Shown here: positions 52,419 through 59,267 of the stretch, one piece after another | Position numbering within the stretch: the stretch's first letter is position 1 | Layout: the number at the start of each line of letters is the position of its first letter | Assembly: GCA_032160165.1 (NCBI GenBank) | Contig: JAVHWA010000006.1 | Coordinates: 1 to 64,000, forward strand | Length of the DNA: 64,000 bases | Reading direction: 5' to 3' | Source of the DNA: QHXM01 sp032160165 | Lineage (GTDB): Bacteria > Acidobacteriota > Blastocatellia > Pyrinomonadales > Pyrinomonadaceae | Notes under the pieces: model-generated | Told to the model about the DNA's origin: nothing | Seen by the model: only the letters and a program-made list of their open reading frames with translations | The model's database searches: none | Position numbers and translations under genes: made by a program

Positions 52419-53540
52419 ATGAACTCCGCAATTGACTGGCAAGCCATCCGACGGGATTTCCCCATAACCGAGCGAACAGCGTATCTGGATAGCGCCGCCG
52501 CAGGTCCGCTTCCGCGTCCCGTGATGGAGGCGGCCACAGAATTTTATCGACAAATGATGGAAGGGGCCGATGCGCGCTGGGACGAGTGGCTGGAACGACG
52601 CGAAGACATCAGGCGGCGGATTGCAAAATTTATCAACGCTGAGCCCGACGAGATCGCTCTCACGGTGAATACATCGTCTGGAATGAACCTGATCGTCGAT
52701 GCCCTGATCGATCGTGGAGAGGTTATCTCCAGCGATCTGGAGTTCCCGGTGTCGACCATCACCTGGCTGCATCGGGGCGCGCGAGTTCAGATGGTCGAAC
52801 CGGTCAACGGGGAAGTCGGCATTGCATCGCTACGCCAGGCCATGAGCGAGAAGACTGCGATTGTTTGTGCAAGTCACGTGCAGTACTCCAACGGATTTCG
52901 AGCGGACCTTGAACGACTCGGTAACAGCAAGGACGGCCATATCCTTGTAGTGAATGCCAGCCAGGCTGCCGGTGCATTTGAGATAGACGTGAAGCGCATG
53001 CAGATCGACGCGCTCTGCTCAACCGGACATAAGTGGATGTTGGCAGGTTACGGTTCGGGTTTTGTCTATCTCAGCCGCAGGTTGCTTAACGAAACTCGGC
53101 CGCGAGCAATCGGCTGGCTAAGCGTTGAGGACCCGTTCGGAGATCGCAATCGTGAGTTCCAGGTTCGAACAGACGCCGGAGCCCGGGCTGAATTAGGTTG
53201 TCCGCACTTTGCCGGGATCTTCGCCCTGGGCGAATCAATTGGTTATCTGACGAGCATCGGCGCGAAGGAGATTGAGCTTCGTGTGTTGGAGTTGAATCGA
53301 TACTTGACCAAACGACTAACCGGCGAAGGGTGGACGGTCCTGTCACCGCTGCGTGAGGATGGCATGCGCTCGGGCGAGACACTCGTGGCGACAGAGGATC
53401 CGAAACGATTAGTCGCCCACCTGGCCCGACACGGCGTCGCCGTCACCGAGAAACCGCAAGGCATCCGAGTCAGCACTCACTTCTTCAATAATGAAGAGGA
53501 TATTGAGCGGCTGGTGTCGGGGTTGAAGGAAGTATGTTGA
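52419..53540 (+). CDS. Class V aminotransferase-fold PLP protein (cysteine desulfurase/isopenicillin epimerase-like)
   Basis: 373 residues. Typical start AYLDSAAAGPLPRPVMEA, then ALTVNTSSGMNLIVDAL, SHVQYSNGFRADLERLG, and the PLP lysine Lys205 in CSTGHKWMLAGYGSGF. The position that normally carries the aspartate holding the PLP ring nitrogen (V-D-x-x-Q) reads VVNASQAAG, with Asn179; the codon is AAT. This should weaken normal PLP chemistry or change it. There is no clear cysteine-desulfurase cysteine loop. Substrate unknown. Flanked on both sides by family A repeats, so its tie to the sugar genes is unclear. Confidence 0.8.
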   Translation: MNSAIDWQAIRRDFPITERTAYLDSAAAGPLPRPVMEAATEFYRQMMEGADARWDEWLERREDIRRRIAKFINAEPDEIALTVNTSSGMNLIVDALIDRGEVISSDLEFPVSTITWLHRGARVQMVEPVNGEVGIASLRQAMSEKTAIVCASHVQYSNGFRADLERLGNSKDGHILVVNASQAAGAFEIDVKRMQIDALCSTGHKWMLAGYGSGFVYLSRRLLNETRPRAIGWLSVEDPFGDRNREFQVRTDAGARAELGCPHFAGIFALGESIGYLTSIGAKEIELRVLELNRYLTKRLTGEGWTVLSPLREDGMRSGETLVATEDPKRLVAHLARHGVAVTEKPQGIRVSTHFFNNEEDIERLVSGLKEVC

Positions 53541-53776
53541 TTGCGGATTGCGGATTGAAGAAAGAAACGCCGAAGGCGTTCGCGAATTTCAGCCCAGCGC
53601 ATCGCGCTGGGATTTTTATGCCGATCAAGAACAAACAACACTGAAGGTGTTGTCGCATTCGTCAACACCTTCAGTGTTGAACTCGTTCGATGGGTACGGG
53701 CACACCCAGGACGTTGTCCTGGGATGGAATTCGCGAACGCCTTCGGCGTTATTCAATAAACGATTTCCGCAATCGC
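53539..53776. repeat. Heptamer arrays enclosing a family A repeat
   Basis: Left GATTGCG, GATTGCG, GATTGAA (from 53539) begins at the aminotransferase stop codon; right TTCAATAAACGATTTCCGCA (53752-53775) is a degenerate complement (TTCAAT, CGATTTCCGCAATCG). Between them lies family A copy 3 (53566-53750): AACGCCGAAGGCGTTCGCGA, CCCAGCGCATCGCGCTGGG on the left; CCCAGGACGTTGTCCTGGG, TCGCGAACGCCTTCGGCGTT on the right; inner hairpins CAACACTGAAGGTGTTG and CAACACCTTCAGTGTTG. It separates convergent genes. Confidence 0.75.
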
Positions 53777-54739
53777 CTAGGCTCGCGCGCTCCGTTTTCG
53801 CTTCTCCGCCGGTTGCTTTGAGAGGTGTCGAGACGCGGGCTTCTTAGGGCCCGCTGCGAAATGCTGGCGACAGATGCGCATGAAGGTCTGACAAATGGGC
53901 GAGTCGTAATCGCCGGCCAATTTGGCGAGGCCCAGCTCCCAATTAATCCGCGCACCTTCGATCCACCACGCCACCAGTCTGCCGTCCGCGATTTCATCTC
54001 TGGCGGATTTTGACGGAACTACACCCACCCCCATCTCCTCTTCGACCATCCTCTTGATAGCGGCCAAACGACTCAGCTCCATCGTCACCAGCGGCTGAAC
54101 GCCGGCCTCATTAAAGAGTCCATCAATCAAGCGACGCGTGTTCCCACCCTTTTCGCCCAGGATCAATTTCTCGCCGGCAAGCGTGAAAATGCTGACCACT
54201 TTCTGCTTCGCCAGTTTGTGGCGAGGGCTGGCAATGGCTATCAGTTCATCGCTGCTCAGCACTTCGGTGTTAATGCCGCGGGCCTCGACCGGCAATGAAA
54301 CGAATGCCATGTCGAGCTCGCCGGCGAGTATCTGGCGAACGAGTGACTCACTTGTGCCCGAGACGATTGAAACGTCCGCGCGCGGGTGACGTTCGTGCAG
54401 CTCTTTAAGAATCTGGGGCAGCGGGTCTGCGCTCACCATCGCCGATGCGCTTCCCACCCGCAATCGCCCGCGCTCAGCTCCAGCCAGCTCCGCGATCTCG
54501 GCAACTGCCGCGTCATGTTCGCGCAGTATTCGCCGCGCGCGCTCAAGCAGCGCTTCTCCTGCTTCGGTTAAAAACACTCGACGAGGTGCGCGCACGAACA
54601 AAGGGGCCCCGAGCTCTATTTCAAGCTGTCGAATCTGCATGCTGACTGCAGCCTGCGTAACATGTACGCGCACCGCTCCGGCCGTAAACGTGCCGGTCTC
54701 AGCTATCGCCGCAAACGCTCGGAGCTGTCTGATTTCCAT
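53777..54739 (-). CDS. LysR-family transcriptional regulator
   Basis: 320 residues: N-terminal winged helix-turn-helix (MEIRQLRAFAAIAETGTFTA, then VTQAAVSMQIRQLEIELG) and a two-lobed effector domain from residue 90 (VSADPLPQILKELHERHPR, ELDMAFVSLPVE). A basic tail of about 30 residues (KKPASRHLSKQPAEKRKRS) at the C-terminus is unusual for the family and may be partly read-in from the following repeat region. It is divergent from the amino-sugar kinase gene, so it is a candidate regulator of the salvage cluster; LysR proteins normally act on the divergent neighbour. Effector unknown. Confidence 0.88.
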   Translation of the reverse strand: MEIRQLRAFAAIAETGTFTAGAVRVHVTQAAVSMQIRQLEIELGAPLFVRAPRRVFLTEAGEALLERARRILREHDAAVAEIAELAGAERGRLRVGSASAMVSADPLPQILKELHERHPRADVSIVSGTSESLVRQILAGELDMAFVSLPVEARGINTEVLSSDELIAIASPRHKLAKQKVVSIFTLAGEKLILGEKGGNTRRLIDGLFNEAGVQPLVTMELSRLAAIKRMVEEEMGVGVVPSKSARDEIADGRLVAWWIEGARINWELGLAKLAGDYDSPICQTFMRICRQHFAAGPKKPASRHLSKQPAEKRKRSARA

Positions 54740-54784
54740 AGGTACCGTTATCAGTGATGGTTATTGCGTAGATAAAATCTTTTA

Positions 54785-54800
54785 GTTTCTATTATGAAAC
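54785..54800. promoter_or_regulatory. Candidate LysR binding site
   Basis: GTTTC-TATTAT-GAAAC, a perfect 5-6-5 palindrome that fits the T-N11-A rule, lies between the divergent LysR and kinase genes. The TATTAT centre could also be a -10 box. Confidence 0.35.
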
Positions 54801-54875
54801 GACGATGAATATAATCGAGGTTGAAGTTTGTGGCAACTTTCTGTTGCTGCGTGTGCGAGGTTTTGAAGAGAAGTA

Positions 54876-55865
54876 ATGAAAGCGGAGCCAAAGATAGCGA
54901 ATTTTATGTCTCCCCATAGAATTCAACGCAGGGATCTGGTGTTGGGGGTTGATGGCGGAGGCACCAAGACGCGGGCCATCATCACTGATGCGAGACACCG
55001 TGCGCTGGGCGAAGGCACGTCTGGCCCCTCGAATCCGTTGCGGGTGGGGATCGCAAATGCAGCCATCGCAATCCGTGACGCCATCGATAAGGCGTGTGCG
55101 GCTGCGGGTGTGCAGCGCGCCGATATAGTTGCCGCGGAGATAGGCTTGGCCGGCGTCAGACGTGGAGATCTTCGATTGCGTATGCGCGAGGCGCTGAGTG
55201 GGCTTCGCATTCATTCGATCGAAGTTGTTACCGATGCCGACATCGCGCTTTTTGGCGCGACCAGCGGCGAACCTGGAGTCGTAATCATCGCGGGCACTGG
55301 ATCTGTCTGCTGTGGCATCAACGCGAATGGCAAGCGTGTGTATGCGGGCGGAGCAGGACCGCTCGCCGGCGATGAAGGGAGCGGATTGTGGATCGCTCGC
55401 CGAGCCTTGCAGGCAGTGGCTCGCGCCGGCGATGGGCGCGGCACGGAAACCGTGCTGGCGGACAGCGCGATGGCATATTTCAACGTAGCGACGAGCGACG
55501 ATCTTATGATCGCGATCTACGCGCCGGGAATGACCAACGACCGCATCGCCGGTTTCGGCAAGTGTGTGACCGATGCTGCAAAAGGGGGAGACGAAATCGC
55601 GCGGTCGATAGTGGTTGCGGCCGGTCGCGAGTTGGGCGTTGCAGCGGTCGCAGTGATACGCAAGCTGAAGATGGCGCGCGAACGCTTTCAGATTGGATAC
55701 GTCGGCGGGGTATTCGCTGCAGGCTCTCTCTTGCTCGATCCGTTGCGCCAGGAGGTTGCCCGCGTCGCACCAAACGCCTTCCTGGCTCCGCCGAGATTGG
55801 CGCCTGCGGTCGCGGCCGCGCGAATGGCGCGCGAACATCTGCTTAGAATGCCGGTGGCCGTCTGA
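54876..55865 (+). CDS. BadF/BadG-type amino-sugar kinase (GlcNAc/MurNAc kinase)
   Basis: 329 residues of the ASKHA kinase fold: LVLGVDGGGTKTRAIITD, TDADIALFGA, VIIAGTGSVCCGIN, AGGAGPLAGDEGSGLWIARR and the closing IGYVGGVFAAGSLLLDPL. Members phosphorylate N-acetylglucosamine; the clostridial MurK branch also takes N-acetylmuramic acid. With murQ next (78-base gap), MurNAc phosphorylation to MurNAc-6-phosphate in the cytoplasm is the likely job. Two later ATGs exist; the second, at 54906, gives a protein starting MSPHRIQRRD and is equally good. Confidence 0.85.
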   Translation: MKAEPKIANFMSPHRIQRRDLVLGVDGGGTKTRAIITDARHRALGEGTSGPSNPLRVGIANAAIAIRDAIDKACAAAGVQRADIVAAEIGLAGVRRGDLRLRMREALSGLRIHSIEVVTDADIALFGATSGEPGVVIIAGTGSVCCGINANGKRVYAGGAGPLAGDEGSGLWIARRALQAVARAGDGRGTETVLADSAMAYFNVATSDDLMIAIYAPGMTNDRIAGFGKCVTDAAKGGDEIARSIVVAAGRELGVAAVAVIRKLKMARERFQIGYVGGVFAAGSLLLDPLRQEVARVAPNAFLAPPRLAPAVAAARMAREHLLRMPVAV

Positions 55866-55870
55866 GAAAA

Positions 55871-55943
55871 CAGTTTCGAGTTTTGGGTTTTGGGTTTCGA
55901 TCTGTGCACGAACCCGTAACTCGAAACTCAAAACTCGAAACCC
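55871..55943. repeat. Inverted heptamer array, GAGTTTC / GGGTTTT type
   Basis: Left arm 55871-55900 (AGTTTCG, AGTTTTG, GGTTTTG, GGTTTCG) and right arm 55910-55943 (AACCCGTAACTCGAAACTC, AAAACTCGAAACCC), loop about 10 bases: a strong hairpin. The right arm ends at the ATG of murQ and leaves no room for a ribosome-binding site. Confidence 0.85.
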
Positions 55944-56837
55944 ATGATCCCAATAACAGAACAGGAAAACCCGCGCACGGCTGATATCAGCTCGTTGCCT
56001 ACGTCGGAGATCGTTCGCCTGATGAACGAAGAAGACGCGCGGGTGGCGGAAGCTGTCAAAGCGGTATTGCCGGAAGTCGCCAGGGCCATCGACGGGATCG
56101 TCGCGCGACTGCAGAATGGCGGGCGTTTGTTCTACATCGGCACCGGGACTTCAGGCAGACTCGGCGTGCTTGACGCGGCGGAGTGTCCGCCCACCTTCGG
56201 CGTTTCGCCCGATCTCGTTCAGGGGATTATTGCGGGTGGGTACGACGCGACGCACAGGGCCGTCGAAGCATCGGAAGATGATCTCCAAGCGGGCGCAGAT
56301 GAACTTATCTCGCGAGGAGTGTCGAAGGCGGATGCCGTGGTGGGAATCGCTGCCTCGGGTCGAACGCCGTATACGGTCGGGGCAGTTGAGTACGCGCGAA
56401 GCCTGGGCGCTCTCACCCTTGCGCTTACCTGCGCGCCGGATTCGGAGCTCACCCGCGTGGCTGAAATTTCGATCGTGCCGGTGGTCGGTCCGGAGGTGAT
56501 TGCCGGATCGACCCGACTAAAAGCGGGAACGGCGCAAAAGCTGGTGCTCAATATGCTCTCGACTGCAACCATGATTCGCCTGGGCTACATCTCGGGCAAT
56601 CGCATGACGAACCTTTTGACGCGTAACGTAAAGCTTCGCGCTCGCGCTCTTCGCATACTCAGCGCTGAAGCCGATCTTGATGAGTCAATAGCCAGACAAC
56701 GGCTGGAAGATGCGGGCGGTGATCTCCGCGTCGCACTCGTGATGAGCAAAGGTAGTTGCTCGCGAGAAGATGCGGTACGCGCCCTGGCACAAGTCAATGG
56801 CGTGGTTGAAAAAGCCGTGCAGGCGTTGGGTCGCTGA
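55944..56837 (+). CDS. murQ: N-acetylmuramic acid 6-phosphate etherase
   Basis: 297 residues, the normal family length. A SIS sugar-phosphate fold with FYIGTGTSGRLGVLDAAECP (Glu80 in AAEC is the likely catalytic acid/base), GVSPDLVQGIIAGG, VGIAASGRTPYTVGAVEYA, EVIAGSTRLKAGTAQKLVLN and the final helical UBA-like part. It splits the lactyl ether of MurNAc-6-phosphate to GlcNAc-6-phosphate and D-lactate in the cytoplasm. Start ATG follows the heptamer hairpin directly; the N-terminus (MIPITEQENPRT) aligns well, so the start is secure. Confidence 0.95.
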   Translation: MIPITEQENPRTADISSLPTSEIVRLMNEEDARVAEAVKAVLPEVARAIDGIVARLQNGGRLFYIGTGTSGRLGVLDAAECPPTFGVSPDLVQGIIAGGYDATHRAVEASEDDLQAGADELISRGVSKADAVVGIAASGRTPYTVGAVEYARSLGALTLALTCAPDSELTRVAEISIVPVVGPEVIAGSTRLKAGTAQKLVLNMLSTATMIRLGYISGNRMTNLLTRNVKLRARALRILSAEADLDESIARQRLEDAGGDLRVALVMSKGSCSREDAVRALAQVNGVVEKAVQALGR

Positions 56838-56888
56838 CGGCAAAAGAAACTCCTTCATAATCCATAAACTGGCCCCATCGAATAAACT

Positions 56889-57611
56889 TTGACCACACAA
56901 AAACTCCATCCGTTGTTGCGTGGTGCTCGAGCAGTACTGTTTGATGCGGGTGGGACGCTGGCTCATCCTGATTGGGAGCGGATTTCCGTTCTCGCGCTGC
57001 GGGAAACCGGGCGTCCATTTCTCGCAGCCGAGTTGCAGCGCGCGCTGTACAATACATTTCGCCTGACAGACATCCGCCTTTCCCAGGGTAGCGTTCCCGC
57101 AGATTACACCGAGCGACCTGGTTGGATGTTTGGCGACCTCTTCATGGCGTTGGGAATCGACGACGAAGTCTGCGAGCGGATTAGAATTCGAATCGCTGCC
57201 GCGCATCAGCAAAAGCATATTTGGTGCAGCCTGGACGAAGCACTACCTGCTTTGATCGACCAGCTAAGGGATGCAGGCATGAAGGTCGGCGTCATCTCGA
57301 ATACTGAGGATGGGCGACTGGAAGAGGTGCTTAAGTTAACAGGCATCTGTGAGCGATTTGACGTTCTGGTTGATTCCTACGCGGTAGGACTAAGAAAGCC
57401 CGACGCGGCGATATTCCATTACGCGCTCGAACAGCTTGGCGTTGAGCCCAGCGAGGCCGTGTACGTCGGAGACTCGTACGGCCACGACGTCGTGGGCGCA
57501 CAGGGGGCAGGTCTAAGGGCCATCCTTCTCGATCCGCTTGAGATGCATACCGCTTCTGACTGTCCCACGATTAGGACGTTGAGAGAATTGACAGGCGATG
57601 TCAGATGCTAG
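56889..57611 (+). CDS. HAD-superfamily hydrolase
   Basis: 240 residues, HAD subfamily IA: motif I VLFDAGGTLAHPD with the nucleophile Asp, a helical cap, motif II VISNTEDG, motif III lysine in GLRKPDAAIF and motif IV YVGDSYGHDVVGA. Glycine stands at the fourth position of motif I (DAGGT), as in many phosphatases and dehalogenases of this branch. In this cluster a sugar-phosphate phosphatase is possible, but the substrate is not shown by the sequence. Start is TTG at 56889. Confidence 0.8.
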   Translation: MTTQKLHPLLRGARAVLFDAGGTLAHPDWERISVLALRETGRPFLAAELQRALYNTFRLTDIRLSQGSVPADYTERPGWMFGDLFMALGIDDEVCERIRIRIAAAHQQKHIWCSLDEALPALIDQLRDAGMKVGVISNTEDGRLEEVLKLTGICERFDVLVDSYAVGLRKPDAAIFHYALEQLGVEPSEAVYVGDSYGHDVVGAQGAGLRAILLDPLEMHTASDCPTIRTLRELTGDVRC

Positions 57612-57672
57612 ATGCTGTTGGCTCGCTCCCGGAATCTAATCACATCCGACGTCCGAACAATCGCATAGCATG
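57595..57672. repeat. Degenerate inverted heptamer array, GATGTCA type
   Basis: Left GATGTCA, GATGCTA, GATGCTG (57597-57617), overlapping the last codons of the HAD gene; right ACATCCG, ACGTCCG, AACAATC, GCATAGC (from 57642), reaching the ATG of the symporter gene. Loop about 25 bases. The match between arms is weaker than at other sites. Confidence 0.55.
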
Positions 57673-59262
57673 AAGACTCTCGACCTTGTCATCATCTTTG
57701 GCTATCTGATCGGCATCGTGCTGGTTGGCGCGTGGTTCGCTCGCAAACAGGAAACGACCCGCGACTATTTTTTAGGCGATAGGACCGTGCCATGGTGGGC
57801 CATCGCCGCGTCGATCGTCGCAACCGAGACATCCACCATCACCTTTATCTCTGTTCCCGGTATCGCCTACGCCGTGAATGGAAATTTCCAGTTCCTCCAA
57901 CTTGTTTTCGGCTACATGGTGGGACGGGTTGTCATCTCGCTCCTCTTCATACCGTCATACTTTCGCGGCGAGCTGCTGACGGTTTATCAACTTCTTGACC
58001 GGCGCTTCGGCGGGCGCATTAAGATGCTTGCAGCCACGCTTTTCGTGGTGATGCGAAACATCGCCGACGGCGTACGCCTGCTTTTGACCGCCATCGTACT
58101 GGCGGCCGTGTACGTCTCTTTCCAGCCGGGCAGCAATCAGGAGATGCTGGTTATAGGTTCGGTGGTCCTGCTCGGCGTAGTGATGATTATCTTTACCTAC
58201 TTCGGCGGGATGGAAGCGGTTATCTGGATCGAGGTGGTACAGCTGGGAATCTATCTCGCAGGAGCGATCGCCGCTGCCATTGTGCTGATCAACTCAACCG
58301 ACGGCGGCTTGAGCACTGCGATGGCTGCGGGAAATCAATACCATAAGTTCAGCATCTTCGATTTCACGCTCGATTTCCACAAGACTTTCACTTTCTGGGC
58401 CGGACTGGTCGGGGGCTGTTTCCTGACGATGAGCACCCACGGCACGGACCAGTATCTGGTGCAACGGTACCTTTGCACGGACCGCCCGCGCCGCGCGGCG
58501 ACAGCGCTTCTTACCAGCGGCGCGGTCGTGCTTGCGCAGTTCATCGGATTTCTCTTCATTGGCGTTCTACTCTTTGCTTTCTATCATCCCTACACCGATC
58601 CGATTTATGCGAATGCCGCCGCCGCCTGCGCGCAGGTGCAGCCTCAACTAGCCGAGCGATGTCTTGCTGATCCCGCTTTCGCAATCTCGGCCAGCGCAGC
58701 CTTCCCCTTTGCCGGCGGTGATCAAATCTTCCCGAACTTCATCACCCAACACATGCCTTCGGGTTTGTCCGGTCTAGTGGTGGCGGCCATCTTTGCCGCG
58801 GCCCTTTCGTCGTCACTGAACTCGATCGCGGCCACCGCGGTCAACGATCTCTACAAACCATTCAGACCAAATCGCAACGACAAACATTACCTGAAAGTCT
58901 CGCACGTGCTGACGCTGGTTTGGGGCGTAGTGCAGATTGGAGTCGCGCTTTTGATGCGCCACCGGAACCGCTCGGCGCTGGATACCGCGCTTTCGGTCGC
59001 CGCTCTGATTAATGGCCCCGTGCTAGGTGTATTTTTAGTGGGTACATTCCTTAGACGCGTTAGCGAGACGCCGGCGTTGATCGGTATGGCTGCGAGTATC
59101 GGGGTGATGCTCTACGTTTATCTTGGGACTAAGATCGCGTGGACATGGTATGGAGTGATTGGCAGCGGGATAGCATTCCTGGTGGCATGGGCTGTCAGCT
59201 TTGCTTTTGCGCCGGCCCCGAAGGAGCGCCGCGATGAGTTGGCTCCCGGGGGCACAGCTTAA
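57670..59262 (+). CDS. Sodium:solute symporter (SSS family)
   Basis: 530 residues with about 13 membrane helices. Opens KTLDLVIIFGYLIGIVLVGA; family marks are TRDYFLGDRTVPWWAIAASI, ATETSTITFISVPG and the later STHGTDQYLVQRYLC. The last phrase and overall form resemble the SGLT/sialic-acid (NanT/SiaT) and sugar branches. It brings a solute in with Na+ through the inner membrane. In place of the PTS importer MurP of Bacillus, it is the probable carrier of MurNAc and/or GlcNAc here. Six bases before the NagZ-like gene. Confidence 0.85.
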   Translation: MKTLDLVIIFGYLIGIVLVGAWFARKQETTRDYFLGDRTVPWWAIAASIVATETSTITFISVPGIAYAVNGNFQFLQLVFGYMVGRVVISLLFIPSYFRGELLTVYQLLDRRFGGRIKMLAATLFVVMRNIADGVRLLLTAIVLAAVYVSFQPGSNQEMLVIGSVVLLGVVMIIFTYFGGMEAVIWIEVVQLGIYLAGAIAAAIVLINSTDGGLSTAMAAGNQYHKFSIFDFTLDFHKTFTFWAGLVGGCFLTMSTHGTDQYLVQRYLCTDRPRRAATALLTSGAVVLAQFIGFLFIGVLLFAFYHPYTDPIYANAAAACAQVQPQLAERCLADPAFAISASAAFPFAGGDQIFPNFITQHMPSGLSGLVVAAIFAAALSSSLNSIAATAVNDLYKPFRPNRNDKHYLKVSHVLTLVWGVVQIGVALLMRHRNRSALDTALSVAALINGPVLGVFLVGTFLRRVSETPALIGMAASIGVMLYVYLGTKIAWTWYGVIGSGIAFLVAWAVSFAFAPAPKERRDELAPGGTA

Positions 59263-59267
59263 GAATT

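Noticed and set aside
54792..55931. 379-codon open frame on the minus strand
   Set aside because: Shadow of the amino-sugar kinase gene; its ends are made of heptamer repeat DNA.
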